Below, piece after piece: positions 44,643-54,341 of a stretch of DNA of 64,000 nucleotides. A program made the translations under genes and the position numbers. Origin of the DNA: Prochlorococcus sp. AG-409-M05 (lineage in GTDB: Bacteria; Cyanobacteriota; Cyanobacteriia; PCC-6307; Cyanobiaceae); assembly GCA_003215435.1 (NCBI GenBank), contig QCKJ01000008.1:1-64000 (forward strand), in the 5' to 3' direction. The notes under the pieces were generated by a model. The model worked only from the letters and a program-made list of their open reading frames with translations, was not told where the DNA came from and did not search any database. Numbering within the stretch: position 1 is the stretch's first letter; each line of letters opens with the position of its first letter.

Positions 44643-46544
44643 TCATAAGGCCTTGTCAACAAGTTTTCCCATGACTTCAGCCGTTCTGTGTTGAAAGCTT
44701 GTTAACTCACTAGGATCAAGCCCTCCTACACCAAGGCGGGCCATATCGTAGACATATAAAGCGATTTGCTTAGCAAGTGTCTCAGAAGGTGATTCAACAT
44801 CACCTTCAATCAGGACAGATCCTGAGATTAGTTTTTGTAATCCCTTAATTAAGGGGTGCCCTAGATTTATAAGGAGTACATGATTTTCAGGGAGACCAGG
44901 CAGTCGTTGCTCCATGAGAGCGCCCATATCGTTTATTCGCCTCATTTGCTCTGGCAAGAGAATAATTGCAGGTGGTGATTCGTTACCTTTCAAAGCTTTT
45001 ACCTGAACAGTTACTTTCTCATTTTTTATTGATTTCACGACTAGACTTTTTATGTCATCAGAAATTGTCTCTCCTTCTGGCCCTTTAATCTCTGATTTAG
45101 TATCATTTAGATCTTCACTAAGTTCTGAATCTACACGAAGAAATTTATAATCTTCGCTTTTCGATTCTAGCCAAGGTATTAGTTGTGTATCTATAACTGT
45201 GTCCGCATTGATTACTTCATTACCCTGTGAAACCCAAAGCTTTAATGCACTTGCCTGCGACGTTTCATCAGTACAGTAAAGAATAGTTTTTTGTTCACTA
45301 TTGATCCTATTTTTATATTCGCTCAATGTTGTATAAACAGAATTACCAAAATTTATAGTTGAATTCTCATCATATTTTTTTGATTCTGGTATTGTTGTTT
45401 TAAACAGAATCAAATCTTCTACTTGTTCGGAAAATTTCTCATCTTCCATTAGACCTATTTTTATAAAAGGAGATATAGAGTCCCATATCTCAGCATAAAA
45501 CTCTGGCTTATTACCTTTTAATTCCTTTAGCCGATTAGCAATCTTTTTTGCTACGAAATTTCCGATTGATCTTACTCTACGATCGGTTTGTAATGCACTT
45601 CTACTAACATTCAATGGTATGTCTGGAGAATCGATAACTCCCCGTAGCGGTAGTAAGTAACGAGGTACTATCTCTTTGATTGAGTCGCTTACATAGACTT
45701 GGTTGCAGAACAGTTTAATCTCTCCATTCTCCCAGTCTGCTCGTCCAGTTAACTTTGGAAAATAAAGGATCCCTTGTAGATTGTAGGGATAATCTGTATT
45801 TAGGTGAATCCAAAAAAGTGGGTCTCCTTGAAAAGGATAAAGATAATTGTAAAGCTCAATATATTCTTTGTCTTCAATATCTTGTGGATTTTTTCTCCAT
45901 ACTGGTGATTGCTTATTAATTGTCTCGCCTTCAAGCTGTATCTTTACAGGCATAAAATCGCAGTATTTAGTTATTAAATTCCTAATTCGAGCGGTGTCTA
46001 CGAATTCAATTTCTTCTTCCATTAAATGTAATCTTATAACTGTACCCACCTCATCTTTGCTAACTTCCTCAAGTGTGAAATTTGGAGATCCATCACATGT
46101 CCATTTTACTGGAGTACTGTTTGGAATAGAAGACAATGTATACAGTTCAACCTTCTTTGCAACCATAAAACTTGAGTAGAACCCTAGACCAAAATGACCG
46201 ATGATTTCATCAGAGTTCTTTTGGTATTTCTGTAGGAACTCTTCAGCACTAGAAAAGGCTACCTGGTTAATATACTTTTTAACCTCATCTGCCGACATTC
46301 CTATCCCATTATCACTTATAGTTAAAATATTTTCTTCTTTATTTAGGGTTATTTGAATTACGTATTCATCTGCATCATCACTATCACCAGCCATTGCTGC
46401 CATTCTTCTTTTGCTAATAGCATCAACGGAATTACTAATCAACTCTCTCAAGAATATCTCATGGTCTGAATAGACTGCTTTTTTAATTATTGGAAAGATA
46501 TTCTCAGTATGGATCTTTATTTGACCCTCTTCAAGTACAGACAT
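44643..46544 (-). CDS. htpG: HtpG, bacterial Hsp90 chaperone
   Basis: The 633-aa protein has the GHKL ATPase N-terminal domain (ELISNSVDAISKRRM, SDNGIGMSADEV, IGHFGLGFYSSFMVAKKVEL), the middle domain with NVSRSALQ, and a C-terminal dimerisation domain; there is no charged linker, as usual for bacterial HtpG. It folds client proteins and in cyanobacteria supports phycobilisome linkers and heat or light stress tolerance. Full length. The ferredoxin gene lies 82 bases upstream on the same strand. Confidence 0.95.
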   Translation of the reverse strand: MSVLEEGQIKIHTENIFPIIKKAVYSDHEIFLRELISNSVDAISKRRMAAMAGDSDDADEYVIQITLNKEENILTISDNGIGMSADEVKKYINQVAFSSAEEFLQKYQKNSDEIIGHFGLGFYSSFMVAKKVELYTLSSIPNSTPVKWTCDGSPNFTLEEVSKDEVGTVIRLHLMEEEIEFVDTARIRNLITKYCDFMPVKIQLEGETINKQSPVWRKNPQDIEDKEYIELYNYLYPFQGDPLFWIHLNTDYPYNLQGILYFPKLTGRADWENGEIKLFCNQVYVSDSIKEIVPRYLLPLRGVIDSPDIPLNVSRSALQTDRRVRSIGNFVAKKIANRLKELKGNKPEFYAEIWDSISPFIKIGLMEDEKFSEQVEDLILFKTTIPESKKYDENSTINFGNSVYTTLSEYKNRINSEQKTILYCTDETSQASALKLWVSQGNEVINADTVIDTQLIPWLESKSEDYKFLRVDSELSEDLNDTKSEIKGPEGETISDDIKSLVVKSIKNEKVTVQVKALKGNESPPAIILLPEQMRRINDMGALMEQRLPGLPENHVLLINLGHPLIKGLQKLISGSVLIEGDVESPSETLAKQIALYVYDMARLGVGGLDPSELTSFQHRTAEVMGKLVDKAL

Positions 46545-46626
46545 GCTTATCTATCTAATATTGTTTCTAATTATAAGTTTGCTATTAGACTTACTCAACC
46601 CCTTTGATGGAGAGTTGACCGTACCT

Positions 46627-46851
46627 TTAATTCTGTTTCTGAAGTTCTTTTCTCTCTTCTGGTATAACAGCTCCTTCAACCGGGCATACTTGCAAGCATA
46701 TACCACAATCAATGCATGTTTGAAAATCTACAAAAAAATAGTCAGTGCCCATTTGATTTTTTCCACTAGATTTCTTAATGCATCCAACTGGGCAGGCATT
46801 GGCACATTGAGCGACACCTTGGCATTTATCTGAAATTATTGTGTGCGGCAT
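46627..46851 (-). CDS. Bacterial-type ferredoxin with two 4Fe-4S motifs
   Basis: The 74-aa protein contains CQGVAQCANACPVGC and, 25 or so residues later, CIDCGICLQVCPVEG, the two cysteine motifs of 2[4Fe-4S] or 3Fe/4Fe bacterial ferredoxins. The first motif has one extra residue between its first two Cys (x4 instead of x2), a seven-iron-like variation. It carries electrons of low potential; the partner is unknown. Close to hisZ and htpG without overlap. Confidence 0.9.
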   Translation of the reverse strand: MPHTIISDKCQGVAQCANACPVGCIKKSSGKNQMGTDYFFVDFQTCIDCGICLQVCPVEGAVIPEERKELQKQN

Positions 46852-46876
46852 GTTTATTTACGAATAGTTCTCTTAG

Positions 46877-48052
46877 CTATTTTAACCATTCGAGTCTATT
46901 ACATCTTCGAGCTTTAAGTCTAAATCTTGCTTCGTCTTCTGTGTTGCACTCTTCCAATTCTACAAGTGCTATTTTCCCTTCATTATGTAATTTCCTTTGA
47001 AAGTCCAAAGCTTTTTCAAGGTTTGATGTTTTACCATAAGCAATTAAATATATATCTTCAACTGGTTCAGATTCCAACTCTTCCGACATCAGTTCTCTTA
47101 TTTCATCTATAGAAAAACTAAAACCAACACCTGCAGCTTGATCTTTTTTTTCGCCAGATTTATAAACCAAATTATCATATCTACCACCTCTGGCAATTAC
47201 AACAGGTGAAGCAGCACCTCTGCAGACTAGTTGGAAGACTAATCCAGTATAAAGCTCAAAATGAGGTTGAAATGTTGGATCTAATTGTAGATCAATATCT
47301 TGACCTCTTGCTAGAGGAATCATTTGGGTGAATAATCTCATTAGGTCGTCTATTACTTCCTGATCACCGTAAATACTTTTTAGTGTATTTAATACTTTAG
47401 ATGTTTCACCTCTGCATTCCATTACTTGGATTAACTCGGCTTTTATTTCATCAGACTCATCTATATCTTCAATAGACAGCCGATCATATTCAATAAGATA
47501 TTTTCGTACATTGTCTTTTATGCTTGGTTCTACTTTTGAAAGTAGTAAATCCATTAGACCTGTATGGCCTATTAGTAATCTTGGCTTGTGGTATTTATTT
47601 AATTTGACTGTTTTTAATGCTTCAAAAAGCATTGATAAAAGCTCTAATTCTGCTGTTATCCCTTTTGATCCAAGTAACTCCACACCACTAACCAGTTTTT
47701 CTTCAATTAAATGACCACCTTCTGCAGCTTGACGACTTTCGAATATTGTGCCTGATGCCCATAACCTTAGTGGGCGCGGAATTTCAGAAAGTCGAGTACA
47801 AGCCGCCCTTGCAATTGAAGCGGTCATTTCAGGCCTTAAACCTATTGGATCATCTGATACAAGCTTGATGATGTCAGTCGATGGAATTGCTCCTCCAGCC
47901 ATAAGGGTGTCAAGTCTGTCGACTCTTGGTGGTGAAACCTCGCTATAACCCCATAATCGATAGACATCTGCAAGGTGTTTTGTGATCCGGTAGTTTTTTG
48001 CTACTTGTTGAGGATTTAACTCTGTTAGACCGGAGGGTGGTTGCAGGGCCAT
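46877..48052 (-). CDS. hisZ: ATP phosphoribosyltransferase regulatory subunit
   Basis: HisZ is a catalytically inactive class II tRNA-synthetase paralogue that complements a short HisG in histidine synthesis. The protein has the class II segments LRPEMTASIARAACTRL and VIARGGRYDNLV but lacks a complete HisRS anticodon domain. I start at ATG 48052 (MALQPPSGL); an ATG eleven codons upstream is possible. It ends 25 bases before the ferredoxin start on the same strand and lies just downstream of the inositol-monophosphatase gene. Confidence 0.88.
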   Translation of the reverse strand: MALQPPSGLTELNPQQVAKNYRITKHLADVYRLWGYSEVSPPRVDRLDTLMAGGAIPSTDIIKLVSDDPIGLRPEMTASIARAACTRLSEIPRPLRLWASGTIFESRQAAEGGHLIEEKLVSGVELLGSKGITAELELLSMLFEALKTVKLNKYHKPRLLIGHTGLMDLLLSKVEPSIKDNVRKYLIEYDRLSIEDIDESDEIKAELIQVMECRGETSKVLNTLKSIYGDQEVIDDLMRLFTQMIPLARGQDIDLQLDPTFQPHFELYTGLVFQLVCRGAASPVVIARGGRYDNLVYKSGEKKDQAAGVGFSFSIDEIRELMSEELESEPVEDIYLIAYGKTSNLEKALDFQRKLHNEGKIALVELEECNTEDEARFRLKARRCNRLEWLK

Positions 48053-48095
48053 AAAGTATCTGTTTGGTTGTTGTTCAAATGCCAATTAGTTGTTC

Positions 48096-48962
48096 TTAAT
48101 TGACGCCAAAACAATGTTTATCAAGTGGTTTCACCTTAGCGAGAACATCTATTAGATCTTCTCTTATACCTTCTGTACAGGCTAAAACTCTTCCACTTAG
48201 TAAATCAAATGCATTACCACCGTAATCGCTAACTATTCCTCCAGCTAGTTCTACAAGGCAGATCCCTGCTGCTAGATCCCATGGAGAGAGTCCCCTCTCC
48301 CAATATCCATCTAGTCTTCCACATGCAACAAATGCTAGGTCGACTGCTGCTGCACCCCCTCTACGCACACCTCTTGTTCGATGAGTAAGCCAACAAAATT
48401 CAGCATAATTATTGTCAATGTTAATTGTTCTGTCGTAGGCAAAACCTGTAACTAGAAGTGAATCTTGTAATTTATTTGATGATGAAACCTTTATAGGTCT
48501 TTCATTACAGAAAGCACCTAACCCTGGAGCAGCCCAATAATGTTCATTTAGGAAAGGTACTGAGATTGATCCAAGTACAGGCATGTTACTCCAAGTAAGA
48601 CCTATAGATGTTCCGAAGAAGGGATATCCATGGGTATAATTTGTAGTTCCATCTAAAGGGTCGACACACCAAGTGAGTTGTTTATTTGGACCTAAGCTAC
48701 CGCTCTCTTCAGCTAAAATTGATATATCAGGTGTAGACTTCCTAAGATAATCAATAACTATTTCTTCAGCTTCTGTATCAGCATTAGTTACTAAGTCACC
48801 TATTCTTCCTTTGTTTTCAATTGTTGAAATCTTACCATAATTTTTCATTAGTACTTTACTGGCTTCATGAGTAGCAGCTTTAGCGACTTTCGTTAGATAA
48901 TTAATATCTGACTTCTCTAGACCTGCTGCTTTAGAAGATTTTAAACAAATCAGATCTTTCAT
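48096..48962 (-). CDS. suhB: Inositol monophosphatase family protein
   Basis: The 288-aa protein has the Mg2+-binding segments LAEESGS, WCVDPLDGTTNYTHGYPF and a late SPWDLAAGICLVELAGG that define the inositol monophosphatase fold. Substrate could be myo-inositol or another sugar phosphate; in cyanobacteria some members act on fructose-bisphosphate, but the DGTTN motif here is of the IMPase type. Start at ATG 48962. It is 44-10 bases upstream of hisZ, probably the same transcript. Confidence 0.88.
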   Translation of the reverse strand: MKDLICLKSSKAAGLEKSDINYLTKVAKAATHEASKVLMKNYGKISTIENKGRIGDLVTNADTEAEEIVIDYLRKSTPDISILAEESGSLGPNKQLTWCVDPLDGTTNYTHGYPFFGTSIGLTWSNMPVLGSISVPFLNEHYWAAPGLGAFCNERPIKVSSSNKLQDSLLVTGFAYDRTINIDNNYAEFCWLTHRTRGVRRGGAAAVDLAFVACGRLDGYWERGLSPWDLAAGICLVELAGGIVSDYGGNAFDLLSGRVLACTEGIREDLIDVLAKVKPLDKHCFGVN

Positions 48963-49297
48963 TTAATTAAATAAGTGGTGAAATTACAGGTTAGTTGATC
49001 AGGTACCTACTTAACCTCCCTTTAAATTATACATTAAATCAGATTATCTGACTAATAAGATTTTCTGGTTTTCAATATAACCTTCAATAGGTTACTGGAT
49101 ATTTACACGTTACTAATTGTTGATCACAAAAACTACAACGAATAAAGTCTTTAACGAATATAAATTCGATAATCATGACATGGATTTCAAATTCTTTTGA
49201 GATGAACTGATTGATTCTCTGTATTTGCAGATTTGTACGTGTGATTTTGCAAATTCACCATATAACATGGTAGTTTAAATGATGTCATCACACTTTT
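48963..49297. other. Intergenic gap before tRNA-Ser
   Basis: The 335 bases hold no ORF above a few dozen codons, no second tRNA and no strong hairpin. It contains the suhB promoter region (minus) and that of the tRNA (plus), neither identifiable by eye. Confidence 0.45.
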
Positions 49298-49384
49298 GGA
49301 GAGGTGGCCGAGTGGTCGAAGGCGCAGCACTGGAAATGCTGTATAGGGGCAACTCTATCGAGGGTTCGAATCCCTCCCTCTCCG
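49298..49384 (+). tRNA. tRNA-Ser (anticodon GGA)
   Basis: The 87-base element folds as a class II tRNA: acceptor stem GGAGAGG with CCTCTCC and discriminator G, anticodon loop CTGGAAA with anticodon GGA, a long variable arm (about 15 bases), and the TTCGAATC T-loop. GGA reads UCC and UCU serine codons. CCA is not encoded. Confidence 0.95.
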
Positions 49385-49386
49385 TA

Positions 49387-49435
49387 CTTTGCTAATTAGA
49401 AGTGTTGATTTTTACTTAGTAAAGCCAATTTTTTT
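49387..49435 (+). terminator. Probable terminator downstream of tRNA-Ser
   Basis: CTTTGCTAA (49387-49395) pairs with TTAGTAAAG (49416-49424) through one G-T wobble, and after CCAA comes a run of seven T (49429-49435), the layout of a rho-independent terminator. It sits just after the tRNA and before the convergent pstB stop. Confidence 0.6.
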
Positions 49436-49457
49436 AGCAACGGTATAATAATCTGTA

Positions 49458-50267
49458 TCAGCCAAACTTTCCTTGAATATAGTCTTGTGTAGCTTTTTCT
49501 TTTGGCGAATTAAATATCTTCTGAGTCTCACTAAATTCAACTAAATAGCCAACTTTTCCTGACATTCCTATTGTTTCTTCAGCATTATAAAAGGCAGTCA
49601 TGTCAGAGACTCTAAGGGCTTGTTGCATGTTATGAGTAACAATAACTATGGTAAATCTACTCTTTAACTCATGAATTGTCTCTTCAATCTTTAGCGTAGA
49701 GATTGGGTCTAATGCAGAGCATGGCTCGTCCATAAGGATAACTTCTGGCTGTGTAGCAATTGTTCTTGCTATGCATAATCTCTGTTGTTGGCCACCGGAT
49801 AGTGAGTAGCCACTTTCGTTTAACTTATCCTTACACTCCTCCCAAACCGCTGCTTGTTTTAGTGATTGCTCAACTAAGTTATCCATGTCACCTGTATAAC
49901 CGTTTATGCGTGCTCCAAATGCAATATTTTCATAGATACTTTTTGGGAACGGATTAGGTTGTTGGAAGACCATGCCAATGCGCCTCCTGACTTCTACAGG
50001 GTCAACATTCTTAGCATATATATCTTTGCCTTCAAATAAGACTTTTCCTTTTAGGGTACAACCCTCTATTAAATCATTCATCCTATTAAATGATCTTAAT
50101 ACCGTTGACTTTCCACATCCTGATGGGCCTATTAGCGCAGTAACTTTTTCAGATGGAATGTCACAATATATATTACGAACAGCAGGAGAACCATTGTATT
50201 CTATTGTGACATTCTCCATGCCTATACATATTTGTGGCGATGTATTGTGAGTTGCTTTTGAATCCAT
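49458..50267 (-). CDS. pstB: Phosphate ABC transporter ATP-binding protein
   Basis: The protein (269 aa) has Walker [18 protein letters not shown], signature [16 protein letters not shown] and Walker [13 protein letters not shown], with the PstB-specific FNRMNDL stretch. It energises high-affinity phosphate import. It ends the transcript pstC-pstA-pstB; the gap to pstA's end is 62 bases. A pstS gene is not adjacent. Confidence 0.95.
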   Translation of the reverse strand: MDSKATHNTSPQICIGMENVTIEYNGSPAVRNIYCDIPSEKVTALIGPSGCGKSTVLRSFNRMNDLIEGCTLKGKVLFEGKDIYAKNVDPVEVRRRIGMVFQQPNPFPKSIYENIAFGARINGYTGDMDNLVEQSLKQAAVWEECKDKLNESGYSLSGGQQQRLCIARTIATQPEVILMDEPCSALDPISTLKIEETIHELKSRFTIVIVTHNMQQALRVSDMTAFYNAEETIGMSGKVGYLVEFSETQKIFNSPKEKATQDYIQGKFG

Positions 50268-50329
50268 TGACCTTTAGTTGATAGTTAGTTGATTCTTTGT
50301 AGGTATCAAATTGGTAGAGTAAACTTTCA

Positions 50330-51250
50330 CTAGTGCTTTCCCCTTTTTCCTATCCACCTTGTTAGTAGATTGATAGATAATACAAAGGCAACAAGCAAAA
50401 AGGATGCGGCCCAAGCTAATTCATTTTGAGCTTTATAAGGTTCGATGGCGAAATTGTATATAAGTACAGATAATGTTGCTATAGGCTGCAATATTCCTTC
50501 AGGTGAATCTAGCCAGTAAAAGGAGAACAAGGCAGTAAATATTAAAGGTGCTGTTTCACCAGCTGCTCTTGCTAACGCTAAAACTATGCCAGTACCTATT
50601 GGTGTAAATGCGGCTGGTATTGTTATTTGTGAGACGGTTACGAACTTTGATGCTCCTACTCCTAGAGCAGCTTTCCGTAGATCATCGGAAACTAGTTTGA
50701 GGCCCTCATCTGTTGTTTTAATTATAGTAGGTAGCATAAGAATTGATAATGAAATACCACCTGCTAGAGCGCTAAAATTGCTTCCTAATATGATTCTAGT
50801 TGAAACAATAACTGAATAAATACATACCCCAGCAATGATTGATGGAACACCTGATAGAACATTTGCGCCAAATCTGATGAATTTTGAGAACGTTCCTCCT
50901 CTTGAATATTCTGCTAGGTATATCCCTCCTCCAACTCCAATTGGTATTGCTATAAGTGATGCTATCCCAGATACAACTATTGTCCCAATGATTGCGTTAC
51001 CAATCCCCCCTGCTGATGGTAAGTCTTCACCAGGTGGCTCTGGTAGTTGAGTTAATACTGCTAGGTTTATTTCTGATGCTCCATTGATAACTACATAAGT
51101 GAGCACTAATATTAGTGGGAGAATAGCAATTATTGCTAATATTCCAGAGATAAAAGTTAGGCTATTATTATATAAATTCCTACTTAATAGACTATTATAG
51201 TAAAGATCACCCTTCTTCTTATAAGTGCCAGAGTTAGACATTCTTTCCAT
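50330..51250 (-). CDS. pstA: Phosphate ABC transporter permease PstA
   Basis: The 306-aa protein has six membrane spans and the PstA motifs GIYLAEYSRGG and ALGVGASKFVTVSQITIPAA (EAA-type loop). It forms the phosphate channel with PstC. The start lies 1 base after the pstC stop, so they are coupled; a second Met (MSNSGTY) three codons in is also possible. Confidence 0.93.
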   Translation of the reverse strand: MERMSNSGTYKKKGDLYYNSLLSRNLYNNSLTFISGILAIIAILPLILVLTYVVINGASEINLAVLTQLPEPPGEDLPSAGGIGNAIIGTIVVSGIASLIAIPIGVGGGIYLAEYSRGGTFSKFIRFGANVLSGVPSIIAGVCIYSVIVSTRIILGSNFSALAGGISLSILMLPTIIKTTDEGLKLVSDDLRKAALGVGASKFVTVSQITIPAAFTPIGTGIVLALARAAGETAPLIFTALFSFYWLDSPEGILQPIATLSVLIYNFAIEPYKAQNELAWAASFLLVAFVLSINLLTRWIGKRGKH

Positions 51251-51251
51251 T

Positions 51252-52226
51252 CTAGTACTTTAGGCTTAGTCTCTTTACTAACCACTGAGCCACTACATTA
51301 ACTGCCAGAGTTAGTACCATCAATACGAATGCTGCATACATAAGTGATGATACTTGGGCCCCATCTGCTTCTCCAAATTGGTTAGCAAGCATTGAGGCAA
51401 TTGTATATCCAGGTGAAAGAATTGACCAGTTAAAAGCATTTGAATTTCCAATTATCATTGTTACTGCCATTGTTTCCCCCATAGCTCTACCTAGTGCAAG
51501 TAAAACTCCGCCAGCTATGCCTGAAACTGCAGCAGGGACTATTACTTTAAATATTGTTGTCCACCTTGTTGCTCCAATTCCATAGGATGCTTCTCTTAAC
51601 TTTTTAGGAACTTGGTTTAGTGAATCCCTTGATATAGAAGTAATTATGGGCAAAATCATAATCACTAAAATTAGAATTGCCGGTAAAGTTCCTGGCCCGA
51701 TAGGTTTTGTACTAAAAAAAGGAATCCAACCTAGATACTCATGCAAACCACTCAATAGGGGTCTTAAGAAAGGCTCCATTACATATATCGCCCATAAACC
51801 AAGAACAACAGAAGGTATTGCTGCAAGAAGTTCAACCATTATTCCTATAGCTTCTCTAATCCTTGTAGGAATTATGTTTTCAGTGATAAATATTGCGGCC
51901 CCTACCCCAAGGGGAACAGCAATTAATAACGAAAAAGTTGAGGTTACAATTGTTCCATATATTGCAGCAAATGCACCATAGTCATTATTTACAGGGTTCC
52001 AATCCGAGGTAAATAGAAACCTCAGACCATACCTGCCCATTGATTCAACGGAACCTGTAAATACTAGAACTAATATTCCAAAAAGAACTACAGCAACCAT
52101 CGCAGCCATGGATATGACCACATTCCTGAATGTCAAATCTATTAATTTCTCAGAGGGAGGTCGACTCCTTAGTAGGTACAGGTCTGTAGTCTTTGGTAAC
52201 ACCAAAAATTCTCCATATATGGACAT
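51252..52226 (-). CDS. pstC: Phosphate ABC transporter permease PstC
   Basis: The 324-aa protein has six spans after a polar 30-residue N-terminus, with the PstC motifs TSDWNPVNNDYGAFAAIYGT and ASYGIGATRWTTIFKVIVPAA. It is the first gene of the pst cluster. It diverges from dnaK, the 117 bases between their starts holding both promoters. Confidence 0.94.
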   Translation of the reverse strand: MSIYGEFLVLPKTTDLYLLRSRPPSEKLIDLTFRNVVISMAAMVAVVLFGILVLVFTGSVESMGRYGLRFLFTSDWNPVNNDYGAFAAIYGTIVTSTFSLLIAVPLGVGAAIFITENIIPTRIREAIGIMVELLAAIPSVVLGLWAIYVMEPFLRPLLSGLHEYLGWIPFFSTKPIGPGTLPAILILVIMILPIITSISRDSLNQVPKKLREASYGIGATRWTTIFKVIVPAAVSGIAGGVLLALGRAMGETMAVTMIIGNSNAFNWSILSPGYTIASMLANQFGEADGAQVSSLMYAAFVLMVLTLAVNVVAQWLVKRLSLKY

Positions 52227-52343
52227 AATGGCCCATGTATTAGATATTTCATTATGGATGGCTTAACAAGTCAGCATTACCACAGCAAAAAAATTTGGCG
52301 AATGTTTTTTGCGAGTTACCTTTAGGTTTCAGTACTTGAATTT

Positions 52344-54341
52344 ATGGGGCGGATTGTTGGAATTGATTTAGGTACCACCAACTCAGTGTTGGGTGTGTTG
52401 GAGGCTGGCAGGCCTCAGATTATTGCCAATGCTGAGGGAAGCAGAACTACTCCTTCAGTAGTCGGATATACAAAAGATTCAGAATTATTGGTCGGTCAGC
52501 TAGCTCGCAGACAGCTTGTTCTTAGCCCTAGAAACACATTTTCTAATTTGAAACGGTTTGTTGGGAGGGATTGGGATGAATTAGATGAAAACACCCTGAC
52601 TGTTCCTTATTCGGTAAGAGCAAATTCAGAGGGTCAGGTTCGAGTCACTTGCCCTTCTACTGAAAGAGAATATGCACCTGAAGAATTAGTCGCCAGCATC
52701 CTTAGGAAATTAGTGGATGATGCTGAGACTTATCTGGGTGAATCAGTAGAGTCTGCGGTCATCACAGTTCCTGCTTATTTTAATGACGCCCAACGTCAAG
52801 CAACACGTGATGCAGGTCGTTTGGCTGGAGTAAAAGTTGAGAGGATTTTAAATGAACCTACTGCCGCTGCCCTTGCCTATGGTTTTGATAAAAGTTCAGA
52901 CACTCGTGTTTTAGTTTTTGACTTAGGTGGAGGCACCTTTGATGTCTCTTTATTGAGTATTGCCAATGGTGTTTTTGATGTAAAAGCAACGTTTGGTGAT
53001 ACTCAACTCGGTGGTAATGACTTTGATCAACGAATAGTCGATTGGTTATCAGAGGCCTTTTTGAAGGAATACAGCATTGATTTACGTAGGGATCGTCAGG
53101 CATTGCAACGATTAACTGAAGCGGCTGAAAAGGCTAAGCAGGAATTGTCTGGAGTCAAAAGTACTGCTATCTCTTTGCCCTTTATTGCCACTAGTTCAGA
53201 TGGGCCACTCCACATAGAGACATCTATTGATAGACAGACATTTGAGGGGCTTTGTACAGATCTCCTTGATCGTTTACTTTTACCAGTTCAGGGTGCATTA
53301 AAAGATTCTGGCTGGGACCCTAGTGACCTTGATGATGTTGTCCTGGTCGGTGGGGGTACAAGAATGCCAATGGTTAAACAACTTGTTAGAACCCTTGTTC
53401 CAAAATCACCCTGCCAATCAGTGAATCCAGATGAGGTCGTTGCTGTTGGAGCTGCAGTTCAAGCAGGAATCCTCTCAGGCGAATTAAGAGATCTCATGCT
53501 TAATGATGTAACACCACTCTCTTTGGGTTTGGAAACTGTTGGTGGGCTAATGAAAGTTTTGATTCCTAGAAACACTCCAATACCTGTTCGTCAGTCTGAT
53601 GTATTTAGTACATCTGAAGCGAATCAATCTTCTGTGGAAATCCATGTTTGGCAGGGTGAAAGGCAGCTTGCCTCTGACAACAAATCATTGGGACGTTTCC
53701 GCCTCTCAGGTATACCGCCTGCTCCCCGTGGAATTCCGCAAGTTCAAGTGGCGTTTGATATAGATGCAAATGGCTTACTCGAGGTCAGTGCAACAGACAG
53801 AACTACCGGAAGGAAGCAGGCCTTAAACATTCAGGGAGGATCTAATCTTAATGAGGATGAGATTCAATCTTTGATAGCTGAAGCAAAGGCTAAAGCAGGA
53901 GAGGATCGACGTAGAAGAGCATCTATTGATAGACGTAATTCTGCCCAGACTTTGGTTTCACAAGCAGAACGTCGCCTTAGAGATGCAGCGCTTGAGTTGG
54001 GCCCTTATGGAGCAGAGCGCCAGCAAAGGGCCGTTGAAGCAACAATGCGTGAATTGCAAGAGATCCTTGATCTTGGGGACCCCCAAGAATTGGAGTTGGG
54101 AACAGCTGCTCTTCAGGAGGCTTTGTTTGGTCTTAATAAACGACTTGCGGCAGAGAGAAAAACAGAATCCAACCCCTTGCAAGGAATTAAGAATACATTT
54201 GGATCAATAAAAGATGAACTATTTTCAGATGACTTTTGGGATGATGATGATCCTTGGAATAGTCGCAGTGGCTCGTATCCTTCACGAGGAAATTATGAAA
54301 GAAGGGATTTAGATCCATGGGAAGATGAACTTTACCGCTAA
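52344..54341 (+). CDS. dnaK: DnaK-type Hsp70 chaperone with acidic C-terminal tail
   Basis: The 665-aa protein starts MGRIVGIDLGTTNSVLGVLE (ATPase domain, phosphate 1 loop), with VITVPAYFNDAQRQATRDAG, VFDLGGGTFDVSLL and VVLVGGGTRMPMV following, then a substrate-binding domain. The C-terminus is not the usual EEVD-type tail but an acidic/aromatic one with SDDFWDDDDPW and DPWEDELYR, as in cyanobacterial DnaK3-type chaperones that associate with membranes or polysomes (family knowledge; assignment is inference). It overlaps dnaJ by 17 bases. Confidence 0.9.
   Translation: MGRIVGIDLGTTNSVLGVLEAGRPQIIANAEGSRTTPSVVGYTKDSELLVGQLARRQLVLSPRNTFSNLKRFVGRDWDELDENTLTVPYSVRANSEGQVRVTCPSTEREYAPEELVASILRKLVDDAETYLGESVESAVITVPAYFNDAQRQATRDAGRLAGVKVERILNEPTAAALAYGFDKSSDTRVLVFDLGGGTFDVSLLSIANGVFDVKATFGDTQLGGNDFDQRIVDWLSEAFLKEYSIDLRRDRQALQRLTEAAEKAKQELSGVKSTAISLPFIATSSDGPLHIETSIDRQTFEGLCTDLLDRLLLPVQGALKDSGWDPSDLDDVVLVGGGTRMPMVKQLVRTLVPKSPCQSVNPDEVVAVGAAVQAGILSGELRDLMLNDVTPLSLGLETVGGLMKVLIPRNTPIPVRQSDVFSTSEANQSSVEIHVWQGERQLASDNKSLGRFRLSGIPPAPRGIPQVQVAFDIDANGLLEVSATDRTTGRKQALNIQGGSNLNEDEIQSLIAEAKAKAGEDRRRRASIDRRNSAQTLVSQAERRLRDAALELGPYGAERQQRAVEATMRELQEILDLGDPQELELGTAALQEALFGLNKRLAAERKTESNPLQGIKNTFGSIKDELFSDDFWDDDDPWNSRSGSYPSRGNYERRDLDPWEDELYR

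Noticed and set aside
45868-46179. 103-aa frame antisense to htpG
   Set aside because: Shadow of htpG; Ser-rich composition typical of reversed codons, no start signal.
46543-46833. 96-aa plus-strand frame antisense to the 4Fe-4S ferredoxin
   Set aside because: The minus frame has two clear cysteine cluster motifs; this one has none.
52262-52268. CTTAACA as half of a Pho box before pstC
   Set aside because: Only one half-site fits; the second lacks the expected spacing and sequence, and its orientation faces dnaK rather than pstC.
53926-54210. 94-aa plus-strand frame inside dnaK
   Set aside because: It is a shadow of the dnaK reading frame with no start signal or family match.
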